Assembly (NCBI RefSeq): GCF_003429565.1
Contig: NZ_QUAK01000088.1
Coordinates: 1 to 44,849, forward strand
Length of the DNA stretch: 44,849 nucleotides
Reading direction: 5' to 3'
From: Streptomyces triticagri
Lineage (GTDB): Bacteria; Actinomycetota; Actinomycetes; Streptomycetales; Streptomycetaceae
The notes below the pieces were generated by a model, which worked only from the letters and a program-made list of their open reading frames with translations, was not told where the DNA came from and searched no databases. The position numbers and the translations under genes were made by a program. This document shows, in pieces, positions 8,050-16,081 of this stretch. The first letter of the stretch is position 1; each line of letters begins with the position of its first letter.

Positions 8050-10272
8050 ATGGCGAATATGGCGGTGGTCGAGGGCGTCCTCGAGCGGATCACGTATGCC
8101 AATGAGGAGAACGGCTACACGGTCGCCCGAGTGGACACCGGCCGCGGCGCGGGGGACCTGCTCACGGTGGTCGGCTCACTGCTCGGCGCACAGGCCGGCG
8201 AATCGCTGCGCATGGAGGGCCGCTGGGGCTCCCACCCGCAGTACGGCAAGCAGTTCACGGTGGAGAACTACACGACGGTCCTCCCCGCCACCATCCAGGG
8301 CATCCGCCGCTATCTGGGCTCCGGCCTCATCAAGGGCATCGGCCCCCGTATCGCCGAGCGCATCGTGGCCCACTTCGGCACCGACACCCTGGACGTCATC
8401 GAGCAGGACCCCGGCCGCCTCATCGAGGTCGAGGGCCTCGGCCCCAAGCGCACCAAGCTGATCGGCGCCGCCTGGGAGGAGCAGAAGGCCATCAAGGAGG
8501 TCATGGTCTTCCTGCAGGGCGTCGGCGTCTCCACCTCCATCGCGGTCCGCATCTACAAGAAGTACGCGGACGCCTCGATCTCCGTGGTGAAGAACCAGCC
8601 GTATCGCCTGGCCGCCGACGTCTGGGGCATCGGCTTCCTGACCGCCGACCGCATCGCGCAGTCCGTCGGCATCCCGCACGACAGCCCGGACCGGGTCAAG
8701 GCAGGCCTGCAGTACGCCCTTTCGCAGTCCAGCGACCAGGGGCACTGCTTCCTGCCCGAGCAGCAGCTGATCGGCGACGCGGTCAAGCTCCTCCAGGTCG
8801 ACACCGGCCTGGTCATCGACTGCCTCGGCGAGCTCGCGGGCGAGGAGGAGGGCGTCGTAAGGGAGCAGGTGCCGGGCCCGGACGGGGGCGATCCGGTCAC
8901 CGCGGTCTATCTGGTGCCGTTCCACCGCGCCGAGTTGTCGCTGTCCGGGCAGCTGCTGCGGCTGCTGCGCAGCGAGGAGGACCGGATGCCGGCCTTCCGT
9001 GACGTCGACTGGGAGCGGGCGCTCGGCTGGCTGCGTGGCCGCACCGGCGCCGAACTCGCCCCGGAGCAGGAGGAGGCGGTCAAGCTCGCGCTGACCCGCA
9101 AGGCGGCCGTACTCACCGGCGGCCCCGGCTGCGGCAAGTCGTTCACCGTCCGCTCGATCGTCGAACTGGCCCGTGCCAAGGGCGCGAAGGTGATCCTCGC
9201 AGCCCCCACCGGCCGCGCCGCGAAGCGTCTCGCCGAGCTCACCGGAGCCGAAGCCTCCACCGTGCACCGGCTCCTGGAGCTGAAGCCGGGCGGGGACGCG
9301 GCGTACGACAGGGAGCGCCCGCTCGACGCCGATCTGATCGTCGTCGACGAGGCCTCGATGCTGGACCTGCTGCTTGCCAACAAACTGGTGAAGGCCGTCC
9401 CGCCCGGCGCCCATCTGCTCTTCGTCGGGGACGTGGACCAACTGCCGAGCGTCGGCGCGGGCGAGGTCCTCAGGGACCTGCTCGCGGAGGGCGGCCCGGT
9501 GCCGGCGGTCCGCCTCACCCGCATCTTCCGGCAGGCGCAGCAGTCCGGCGTGGTGACCAACGCCCACCGGATCAACTCGGGGACGCCGCCGCTCACTCAG
9601 GGCCTGAAGGACTTCTTCCTCTTCGTCGAGGACGACACCGAGGAGGCGGGCCGGCTCACGGTGGACGTCGCGGCCCGCCGGGTCCCCGCGAAGTTCGGCC
9701 TCGATCCGCGGCGCGACGTCCAGGTGCTCGCCCCGATGCACCGCGGCCCGGCGGGCGCCGGCACGCTCAACGGCCTGCTGCAGCAGGCGATCACCCCGGC
9801 CCGCCCGGACCTTCCCGAGAAGCGCTTCGGCGGCCGTACGTTCCGCGTGGGGGACAAGGTCACCCAGATCAGGAACAATTACGACAAGGGCGCCAATGGC
9901 GTCTTCAACGGCACGGTCGGTGTCGTCACCGCACTCGATCCCGACGACCAGCGCCTGACCGTCCGTACCGACGAGGACGAGGAGGTGGGCTACGACTTCG
10001 ACGAACTCGACGAGCTGGCCCACGCCTACGCGGTCACCATCCACCGCTCCCAGGGCAGCGAGTACCCGGCCGTCGTGATCCCGGTGACCACCAGCGCCTG
10101 GATGATGCTCCAGCGCAACCTCCTCTACACCGCGGTCACTCGGGCCAAGAAGCTGGTCGTGCTTGTGGGTTCGCGCAAGGCTCTGGGGCAAGCTGTCCGT
10201 ACGGTTTCCGCGGGCCGGCGGTGCACGGCTCTGGATCACCGGCTGCGTGGCCACCGACCCCCGCAATTTTGA
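8050..10272 (+). CDS. RecD2/TraA-like ATP-dependent 5'-3' DNA helicase
   Basis: 740 residues, the normal size for RecD2. The order is an N-terminal OB-like region (VEGVLERITYANEENGYTVARVD), helix-hairpin-helix repeats (about 75-200), then a superfamily 1B helicase core with Walker A GGPGCGKS (K363), Walker B VVDEAS (D433, E434), the FRQAQQSG region, and motif VI-type VTIHRSQGSEYPAVV followed by LLYTAVTRAK. RecD2 proteins act outside RecBCD as DNA-repair helicases. It has its own probable leaderless promoter and no operon partner. Confidence 0.95.
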   Translation: MANMAVVEGVLERITYANEENGYTVARVDTGRGAGDLLTVVGSLLGAQAGESLRMEGRWGSHPQYGKQFTVENYTTVLPATIQGIRRYLGSGLIKGIGPRIAERIVAHFGTDTLDVIEQDPGRLIEVEGLGPKRTKLIGAAWEEQKAIKEVMVFLQGVGVSTSIAVRIYKKYADASISVVKNQPYRLAADVWGIGFLTADRIAQSVGIPHDSPDRVKAGLQYALSQSSDQGHCFLPEQQLIGDAVKLLQVDTGLVIDCLGELAGEEEGVVREQVPGPDGGDPVTAVYLVPFHRAELSLSGQLLRLLRSEEDRMPAFRDVDWERALGWLRGRTGAELAPEQEEAVKLALTRKAAVLTGGPGCGKSFTVRSIVELARAKGAKVILAAPTGRAAKRLAELTGAEASTVHRLLELKPGGDAAYDRERPLDADLIVVDEASMLDLLLANKLVKAVPPGAHLLFVGDVDQLPSVGAGEVLRDLLAEGGPVPAVRLTRIFRQAQQSGVVTNAHRINSGTPPLTQGLKDFFLFVEDDTEEAGRLTVDVAARRVPAKFGLDPRRDVQVLAPMHRGPAGAGTLNGLLQQAITPARPDLPEKRFGGRTFRVGDKVTQIRNNYDKGANGVFNGTVGVVTALDPDDQRLTVRTDEDEEVGYDFDELDELAHAYAVTIHRSQGSEYPAVVIPVTTSAWMMLQRNLLYTAVTRAKKLVVLVGSRKALGQAVRTVSAGRRCTALDHRLRGHRPPQF

Positions 10273-10279
10273 TCGATCA
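10270..10279. other. Palindrome TGATCGATCA at the helicase stop codon
   Basis: A perfect 10-base palindrome whose first three bases are the stop codon of the helicase gene; the following bases are AT-rich for this genome. It may be a binding site of the citrate synthase upstream region or chance; GATC-containing palindromes are rare in such GC-rich DNA. Confidence 0.35.
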
Positions 10280-10343
10280 TTTTGGTGGGATGTGTCACGC
10301 AGGTCTTCCCGCGCGGGGTCCGAGCGGGCAGGATGAGTAGGTT

Positions 10344-10362
10344 GGCGGCACTCAGTGCCGCC
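10344..10362 (+). promoter_or_regulatory. Hairpin upstream of citrate synthase
   Basis: GGCGGCAC-TCA-GTGCCGCC forms a perfect 8-bp stem with a 3-base loop about 107 bases before the citrate synthase start, followed by the palindrome TGGGCCCA (10365-10372). It may end transcription from the helicase gene or be part of the citrate synthase leader; it lacks a T-rich tail. Confidence 0.5.
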
Positions 10363-10469
10363 ATTGGGCCCATTGGTCGACCCCGAGTGCACCTTTCAGG
10401 TCCAAATGGGGGATGGTAGAGACAGTCAGGGCACCTCGAAGAAGAGGCACAACGTCGGTGAGGGATGAC

Positions 10470-11768
10470 GTGAGCGAGCACAACGACAACGCGGTAGTAC
10501 TGCGGTACGGCGACGGCGAGTACACCTACCCGGTGGTCGACAGCACCGTCGGTGACAAGGGCTTCGATATCGGCAAGCTCCGCGCCCAGACCGGTCTGGT
10601 GACCCTGGACAGCGGCTACGGCAACACTGCCGCCTACAAATCCGGGATCACCTATCTGGACGGCGAGCAGGGCATCCTGCGCTACCGCGGCTACCCGATC
10701 GAGCAGCTCGCCGAGCGCTCGACCTTCGTCGAGGTCGCGTACCTGCTGATCAACGGCGAGCTGCCGACGGTCGACGAGCTCGCGACCTTCCGTGACGAGA
10801 TCACCCAGCACACCCTGCTGCACGAGGACGTCAAGCGCTTCTACGACGGCTTCCCGCGTGACGCCCACCCGATGGCGATGCTGTCCTCGGTGGTCAGCGC
10901 CCTGTCGACGTTCTACCAGGACAGCCACAACCCGTTCGACGAGAAGCAGCGCCACCTCTCCACGATCCGGCTGCTCGCCAAGCTTCCGACGATCGCGGCC
11001 TACGCGTACAAGAAGTCGGTCGGCCACCCGGTGGTCTACCCGAGCAACAACCTGGGCTACGTCGAGAACTTCCTGCGCATGACGTTCTCCGTGCCGGCCG
11101 CCGAGTACGACCTCGACCCGACCGTGGTCTCCGCGCTCGACAAGCTGCTCATCCTGCACGCGGACCACGAGCAGAACTGCTCGACCTCCACCGTGCGTCT
11201 CGTCGGCTCCTCGCAGGCGAACATGTTCGCCTCGATCTCCGCCGGCATCTCCGCGCTCTGGGGCCCGCTGCACGGCGGCGCCAACCAGTCCGTCCTGGAG
11301 ATGCTCGAGGGCATCCGCGACTCGGGCAACGACGTGGACACCTTCATCCGCAAGGTGAAGGACAAGGAGGACGGCGTCCGCCTGATGGGCTTCGGCCACC
11401 GGGTCTACAAGAACTTCGACCCGCGCGCGAAGATCATCAAGGCCGCCGCGCACGACGTCCTCTCCGCGCTCGGCAAGTCCGACGAACTCCTCGACATCGC
11501 CCTCAAGCTCGAGGAGCACGCGCTGAACGACGAGTACTTCGTCGAGCGCAAGCTCTACCCGAACGTGGACTTCTACACCGGTCTGATCTACCGGGCGATG
11601 GGCTTCCCCACCGAGATGTTCACCGTGCTCTTCGCGCTCGGCCGGCTGCCCGGCTGGATCGCCCAGTGGCACGAGATGATCAAGGAGCCCGGCTCCCGCA
11701 TCGGCCGTCCGCGGCAGATCTACACGGGCATCGTCGAGCGGGACTTCGTGCCCGTCGAGGCCCGCTGA
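10470..11768 (+). CDS. citA: Citrate synthase
   Basis: 432 residues of type II (hexameric, Gram-negative-like) citrate synthase, condensing acetyl-CoA and oxaloacetate at the entry of the TCA cycle. The catalytic triad is visible: H268 in GPLHGGAN, H310 in GFGHRVYKNFDPRA and D367 in YPNVDFYTG. The GTG at 10470 has GAGGGA about five bases upstream and gives the N-terminus VSEHNDNAVVLRYGDGEYTY, which I recognise as typical of Streptomyces citrate synthase; the longer open frame to 10413 is not needed. It is monocistronic, closed by a terminator. Confidence 0.96.
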   Translation: MSEHNDNAVVLRYGDGEYTYPVVDSTVGDKGFDIGKLRAQTGLVTLDSGYGNTAAYKSGITYLDGEQGILRYRGYPIEQLAERSTFVEVAYLLINGELPTVDELATFRDEITQHTLLHEDVKRFYDGFPRDAHPMAMLSSVVSALSTFYQDSHNPFDEKQRHLSTIRLLAKLPTIAAYAYKKSVGHPVVYPSNNLGYVENFLRMTFSVPAAEYDLDPTVVSALDKLLILHADHEQNCSTSTVRLVGSSQANMFASISAGISALWGPLHGGANQSVLEMLEGIRDSGNDVDTFIRKVKDKEDGVRLMGFGHRVYKNFDPRAKIIKAAAHDVLSALGKSDELLDIALKLEEHALNDEYFVERKLYPNVDFYTGLIYRAMGFPTEMFTVLFALGRLPGWIAQWHEMIKEPGSRIGRPRQIYTGIVERDFVPVEAR

Positions 11769-11812
11769 CCCTGGAGCCCGGCCGCTTCGCGGTCACTCCG
11801 GTCGACTCAAGA

Positions 11813-11861
11813 GAAGCGCCCCGCCGCCGGTCCCCCCACGGGCCGACGGTCGGGGCGCTTC
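11813..11861 (+). terminator. Hairpin terminator after citrate synthase
   Basis: GAAGCGCCCC (11813-11822) pairs perfectly with GGGGCGCTTC (11852-11861), and the stem extends imperfectly inward. It lies 44 bases after the stop codon. Confidence 0.8.
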
Positions 11862-12241
11862 CATGTTCCCGGTGCGGATTCCCCCCACGGGATCCGGCCG
11901 GGCGTTCTGGGTGGTGCCGGGGTGCACCTGTTGAGCCGCGTATCTGCCGGGACGCGTACGTACGGGGTGGGCCGCTCAAGCTCCCCGGTGCACGTGCCCC
12001 GGCAACGCTCCCTCGCGACCGTGCGGGCCCGCAAGGTACCTCGGACTGGAACGTCCCCCAAGACGTCCCCGAATGCCCGAAACGCCCCCCAAGACGTCTC
12101 GGCCATCGCAGATTTAGACCTACGAGACCCCTCAATGGTTACGTTCGGATTGCTGTGATCTACGTCTCTTGCTTATGTCTCGAACGTGCGCAAGGGCCCC
12201 GAATCGTCGATCTGGAGCCAAGAGTAAGGGAGTTGTGGCCG
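11862..12241. other. 380-bp intergenic region between two converging genes
   Basis: No gene is visible. Both neighbours end here, so no promoter is required, yet the stretch 12100-12240 is clearly lower in GC than its surroundings and shows a weak promoter-like pair (TTGCTG 12150-12155, TTATGT 12173-12178, 17 bases apart). A 13-base direct repeat is at 12055-12098 and several ACGTCTC/GAGAC motifs follow. It could hold a small RNA or the remains of a lost gene; neither can be shown from sequence alone. Confidence 0.4.
12055..12098. repeat. 13-bp direct repeat spaced by 31 bp
   Basis: CCCCCAAGACGTC occurs at 12055-12067 and again at 12086-12098. The start-to-start distance of 31 bases is close to three turns of the helix, as seen for paired protein-binding sites. 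Confidence 0.6.
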
Positions 12242-14515
12242 CTATGTGAAGGTCTTCAGGCGAAGGCTGTTCGTCACAACGAAGACCGAGGAGAAGGCCA
12301 TCGCCGCTCCGGCGATCATCGGGTTGAGCAGGCCTGCCGCGGCGAGGGGAAGTGCGGCCACGTTGTAGCCGAAGGCCCAGCACAGGTTCCCCTTGATCGT
12401 GGAGAGCGTTCTGCGGGACAGGCGGATCGCCACCGGGGCCGTCCGCAGGTCGCCGCGCACCAGGGTGAGGTCGCCGGCCTCGATCGCGGCGTCCGTCCCC
12501 GTACCCATCGCGAGGCCGAGATCGGAGGTGGCGAGCGCGGCCGCGTCATTGACCCCGTCGCCGACCATCGCCACCGTACGGCCCTCCGCCTGCAGCCGTT
12601 CGACGACTGCCACCTTGTCCTCCGGCAGCACCTCCGCGTACACCTGCTCGGGGTCGATGCCCACCTCGGCGGCGACGGCCTCGGCGACGGTGTGGTGGTC
12701 TCCGGTGAGGAGCACCGGGGTCAGGCCGAGCGCGCGCAGTTCGGCGACGGCCTCGGCGCTGGTCTCCTTGACCGCGTCCGAGACGGTCAGGATGCCGCGT
12801 GCGGTGTCGTCCACGGCGACGGCCACGGCGGTGCGGCCCTGCCGGCGGGCCGCCGCGAGCGCCTCGGTGAGCGCTTCCGGCAGGACGATCCCGGCGTCGG
12901 TCAGGAGGCGTTCGCGGCCCGCGAGGACACGATGGCCCTCGACCGTGCCGCGGACGCCGAGCCCGGGCACGTTCTCGAAGTCGGTGACGGGCGGCAGGGT
13001 GGTGCCGAGCTGCTCTGCCGCGCCGGCGGCGACGGCTTGCGCGATGGGGTGTTCGGAGGCGTGCTCCAGGGCGCCTGCGAGCCGTAGGACGTCGCCGACC
13101 GTGGTGGTGTCGGTGGTGTGGGTGGTGAGGAGGGTCATGCGGCCGGTGGTGACGGTGCCGGTCTTGTCGAGGACGACGGTGTCGGCGCGGCGGGTGGATT
13201 CGAGTACTTCGGGTCCCTTGATGAGGATGCCGAGTTGGGCGCCGCGTCCGGTGCCGACCATGAGGGCGGTGGGGGTGGCGAGTCCGAGGGCGCAGGGGCA
13301 GGCGATGATCAGTACGGCGACGGCGGCGGTGAAGGCGGCGGTCGGGCCGGATCCGGAGCCGAGCCAGAAGCCGAGCGTGCAGGCCGCGACCAGCAGCACC
13401 ACCGGTACGAACACGGCGGACACTCGGTCGGCGAGGCGCTGCACCTCGGCCTTGCCGTTCTGTGCGTCCTCCACCAGGCGGGCCATCCGGGCGAGTCGGG
13501 TGTCGGCGCCGACCCGGGTCGCCTCCACGACCAGGCGGCCCGAGAGATTCACACAGCCGCCGGTCACCTGGTCGCCCGAGGCGGCGTCCCGGGGTGCGGA
13601 TTCGCCGGTGAGCATGGCGGTGTCCACGGCGGACATGCCCGATACGACGGTGCCGTCGGTGGCGATCGTCTCGCCGGGTCGTACGACGAACCGGTCGCCG
13701 ATCGCCAGCCGGGACACCGGGACGCGCACCTCGGTGCCGCCGCGCAGCAGGGCGGCGTCCTTGGCGCCCAGGTCGAGCAGGGCATGCAGGGCGGCCCCTG
13801 CGCGGCGCTTGGCGCGGGCCTCGAGCCAGCGGCCGAGCAGGATGAAGGTGACGACGCCGGCGGCGACCTCGAGGTAGATGGTCCCGGCGGCATCGCCCCG
13901 GGACACGGTGAGGTCGAAGCCGTGCCGCATCCCCGGCATCCCCGCGTCACCGAGGAACAGCGCCCACAGGGACCAGCCGAACGCGGCGAGCGTGCCGATC
14001 GAGACCAGGGTGTCCATGGTGGCGGCGCCGTGCCGTGCGTTGGTCCAGGCCGCGCGGTGGAACGGCAGTCCGCCCCAGACCACGACGGGCGCGGCCAGCG
14101 TCAGGGACAGCCACTGCCAGTTGTCGAACTGCAGCGACGGGATCATCGCGAGCAGTACGACGGGCAGGGCGAGTACGGCGGAGACGGTGAAGCGGCGGCG
14201 CAGCGCGTCGGCCTCGCTCTCACCGTCGTCGGCGGCCGCGGTGGCTTCCGGGGTGTCCGGGTCCGGCGGGCGCAGTTCCTCGGCGGTGTAGCCGAGCTTC
14301 TCGACGGTGGCGATCAGCTCGGCGAGCTCGCGGCCCTCGGAGTACGAGACATGGGCCCGCTCGGTGGCGAGATTGACCGAGGCCGTCACGCCCTCCAGGC
14401 GGTTCAGCTTCTTCTCGATGCGCGAGGAGCAGGAGGCGCAGGTCATCCCGCCGATGGCGAGCTCGGCCTCGGTGCCGGGCAGCGGCGGGGCGTCGGGGAC
14501 GGCCGTGTGGGACAT
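12242..14515 (-). CDS. copA: Copper-exporting P1B-type ATPase
   Basis: 757 residues in the plasma membrane, exporting Cu(I) with ATP. One heavy-metal-binding domain lies at the N-terminus (GMTCASC, C26 and C29), then membrane helices, the actuator domain (VVSGMSAVDTAMLTGES), the transport motif CPCALGLATP, the phosphorylation site DKTGT and the hinge GDGVNDAAALATSD. It lies downstream of copZ on the same strand, separated by 192 bases filled with short repeats, and is probably transcribed with it from the CsoR-type promoter at 15133-15160. Confidence 0.96.
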   Translation of the reverse strand: MSHTAVPDAPPLPGTEAELAIGGMTCASCSSRIEKKLNRLEGVTASVNLATERAHVSYSEGRELAELIATVEKLGYTAEELRPPDPDTPEATAAADDGESEADALRRRFTVSAVLALPVVLLAMIPSLQFDNWQWLSLTLAAPVVVWGGLPFHRAAWTNARHGAATMDTLVSIGTLAAFGWSLWALFLGDAGMPGMRHGFDLTVSRGDAAGTIYLEVAAGVVTFILLGRWLEARAKRRAGAALHALLDLGAKDAALLRGGTEVRVPVSRLAIGDRFVVRPGETIATDGTVVSGMSAVDTAMLTGESAPRDAASGDQVTGGCVNLSGRLVVEATRVGADTRLARMARLVEDAQNGKAEVQRLADRVSAVFVPVVLLVAACTLGFWLGSGSGPTAAFTAAVAVLIIACPCALGLATPTALMVGTGRGAQLGILIKGPEVLESTRRADTVVLDKTGTVTTGRMTLLTTHTTDTTTVGDVLRLAGALEHASEHPIAQAVAAGAAEQLGTTLPPVTDFENVPGLGVRGTVEGHRVLAGRERLLTDAGIVLPEALTEALAAARRQGRTAVAVAVDDTARGILTVSDAVKETSAEAVAELRALGLTPVLLTGDHHTVAEAVAAEVGIDPEQVYAEVLPEDKVAVVERLQAEGRTVAMVGDGVNDAAALATSDLGLAMGTGTDAAIEAGDLTLVRGDLRTAPVAIRLSRRTLSTIKGNLCWAFGYNVAALPLAAAGLLNPMIAGAAMAFSSVFVVTNSLRLKTFT

Positions 14516-14556
14516 GGGCGGTTCTTTCCGGCTCTGGCCGTGGGCGGTGGACTCCA

Positions 14557-14598
14557 GGGCGACGGAACCCGGGCGACGGAATCCGGGCGACGGATCCC
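14557..14598. repeat. Three tandem 14-bp repeats between copZ and copA
   Basis: GGGCGACGGAACCC (14557-14570), GGGCGACGGAATCC (14571-14584) and GGGCGACGGATCCC (14585-14598) follow each other without spacers, just upstream of copA. The role is unknown. Confidence 0.8.
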
Positions 14599-14617
14599 AG
14601 GGTATTTCCGCCGGGGC

Positions 14618-14667
14618 GCGGTGCGTGCGCCGGTCGGGCGGTGCGTGCGCCGGGGTGCGGTGCGTGC
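14618..14667. repeat. Three direct repeats of GCGGTGCGTGC between copZ and copA
   Basis: Copies start at 14618, 14638 and 14657, about 20 bases apart; the first two continue as GCCGG. A complementary GCGCACCGC follows near 14690, so the transcript can fold into alternative hairpins between the two copper genes, which could uncouple their expression. Confidence 0.65.
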
Positions 14668-14707
14668 CCGCCGCCCGGTGGTGCGAGGGCGCGCACCGCC
14701 GGGGCGG

Positions 14708-15028
14708 TCAGGCGCGGCCGGTCAGCTCGTATCCGGCCTCGTCGACCGCGGCGCGGACGGCCTCGTCGTCGAGCGCGGACTCGGAGACGACGGTGACCTG
14801 ACCGGAGGCGGCCACCGCCTTGACCGAGGTGACGCCCGCCAGCTCCGAGATCTCGCTCGACACGGCGCCCTCGCAGTGACCGCAGGTCATGCCCGTGACC
14901 TGGTAGACGGTGGTGACTGCGCCGCCCTGCTCGGCCGCGCCGCCGTCGTGGCAGGAGCCGGTGGGCGAGCAGCAGGAGCCGGTGGCGGCGGTCTCGGTGG
15001 TCGCTGCGGTCTCGGTCTTGGCGGTCAT
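14708..15028 (-). CDS. copZ: CopZ-like copper chaperone with a cysteine-rich N-terminal extension
   Basis: 106 residues. The C-terminal 67 residues form a heavy-metal-associated domain with the Cu(I)-binding motif GMTCGHC (C49, C52), which would deliver copper to CopA. Ahead of it is a threonine/alanine linker and a second cluster, CC-x5-CH (C19, C20, C26, H27), which is extra to the usual ~70-residue CopZ and may bind another copper. The start has GAGGAG six bases upstream. The upstream promoter carries a CsoR-type box. Confidence 0.9.
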   Translation of the reverse strand: MTAKTETAATTETAATGSCCSPTGSCHDGGAAEQGGAVTTVYQVTGMTCGHCEGAVSSEISELAGVTSVKAVAASGQVTVVSESALDDEAVRAAVDEAGYELTGRA

Positions 15029-15132
15029 GTCGGTCTCCTCGTCGCGAAGTGCGGGTGGCCGGACGGCGGGCGGCCGTCCGCGGGGGAGCCGGGCCCGCGG
15101 TGGCGGGTCCAGAGCTTCGCCGCACCCCCGAC

Positions 15133-15160
15133 TCTATACCCCTAGGGGGTACTTTCCAAA
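15133..15160 (-). promoter_or_regulatory. CsoR-type operator in the copZ-copA promoter
   Basis: TACCCCTAGGGGGTA (15137-15151) is the G/C-tract pseudo-palindrome recognised by copper-sensing CsoR repressors. On the minus strand it overlaps a -10 (TATAGA, 15138-15133) and follows a -35-like TTTGGA (15160-15155), so repressor binding would block the polymerase until Cu(I) releases it. The TAG stop of the tetR-family gene (15142-15144) lies inside the box. No csoR gene is in the window. Confidence 0.85.
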
Positions 15161-15870
15161 TGGTCGCGCGATGACCCGGCCGGCGCGGCACGATCGCCGA
15201 TCAGCGGATCCAGGTAGCGGAACATGGCCGTCTTCAACTCCTGTATGTACGCCTCCCGTTCGGCGCCCTCGTGCGTCTGGATCAGGTCGAGACCCGCCTT
15301 GAAGAGGGCCAGGGTCATGTTCGCCGTACGGGCGACCTCGGCTTCGGGAGCGTCGGGCAGATAGCCGGACATCAGCTCCTCGATCCGGTGGAGCACGGCC
15401 GTGTGCACGCTCTCGATCTCCCGGGTGATCCGGCCCGGTGTGTCCGGGCCGTGCATCAGGACGCCGAACGCGGGGTTCTCGAAGTTGAACGAGATCAGCG
15501 GATCGAGGACGGCGTCGAGCATCTCGGGCAGCGGCAGGGTCGCGTGCTCGTCGCGCAGGGCCTGGCCCTGCGAGTCGCGCCAGCGGTGCAGCAGGCGGTC
15601 GCCCAACTCGACGGCGATCGCCTCCTTGTTGGGGAAGAACTGGTACAGCGTGCCGGGGGAGACGCCGGCCTCGCGGGCGATCGCATTGGTGCTCGCCGCG
15701 GTGTATCCGGTGTGGCTGAAGACCACGCCGGCGGCCTCGAGCAGCTGCTCGATGCGGCGCTCGCCGCGCGCCTGGCGGCGGCGGGGCTTCGTGGGCTGCT
15801 CGCCCGGTGCGGGGTCCTCGCCGGCCGGTCGGTCCGGGGTGGCTGCCGGCTCCTCGGGTGCGTTGTCCAC
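15142..15870 (-). CDS. TetR/AcrR family transcriptional regulator
   Basis: 242 residues from the GTG at 15870, which has AGGAAA just upstream; the open frame runs further back but that part crosses the operator. A short disordered N-terminus precedes the TetR HTH (QLLEAAGVVFSHTGYTAASTNAIAREAGVSPGTLYQFFPNKEAI, about residues 42-85), followed by the helical ligand-binding domain. It is divergent from an MMPL exporter, with a perfect palindrome between them, so it probably represses that pump and responds to one of its substrates. Confidence 0.93.
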   Translation of the reverse strand: MDNAPEEPAATPDRPAGEDPAPGEQPTKPRRRQARGERRIEQLLEAAGVVFSHTGYTAASTNAIAREAGVSPGTLYQFFPNKEAIAVELGDRLLHRWRDSQGQALRDEHATLPLPEMLDAVLDPLISFNFENPAFGVLMHGPDTPGRITREIESVHTAVLHRIEELMSGYLPDAPEAEVARTANMTLALFKAGLDLIQTHEGAEREAYIQELKTAMFRYLDPLIGDRAAPAGSSRDHLESTP

Positions 15871-15914
15871 AGCTTTCCTGCTCCGGTCTTGATCCGCTTG
15901 ACAAACACGAGCGG

Positions 15915-15943
15915 CCACTCGCATTCTTGACGAATGCGAGTGG
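15915..15943. promoter_or_regulatory. Perfect palindrome, probable operator of the TetR protein
   Basis: Arms CCACTCGCATTC (15915-15926) and GAATGCGAGTGG (15932-15943) are perfectly complementary over 12 bases around a 5-base spacer TTGAC. Further ACTCGCG and CGAG half sites flank it. A TTGACA at 15898-15903 may be the -35 of the exporter promoter. The location between divergent regulator and target is the classic TetR-family layout. Confidence 0.85.
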
Positions 15944-16081
15944 TGACTCGCGTTTGCCAGTCTATGGCAATGGACGACCTCCACCGCCTGCCTGCTTCTT
16001 GCGCTGCTGCCCGCTCCTTGCGCGGGACCTCCGGTGTCTGTACAGGCGGCGGCCGGGTCACGGTGAAGGGGACACCGCATC

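Noticed and set aside
8176..10392. 738-residue open frame opposite the RecD2 helicase
   Set aside because: Same codon-bias shadow; the helicase motifs on the plus strand are complete.
11922..12158. Small open frame after citrate synthase
   Set aside because: It has no ribosome site, no domain and a codon pattern unlike its neighbours, and it spans the direct repeats.
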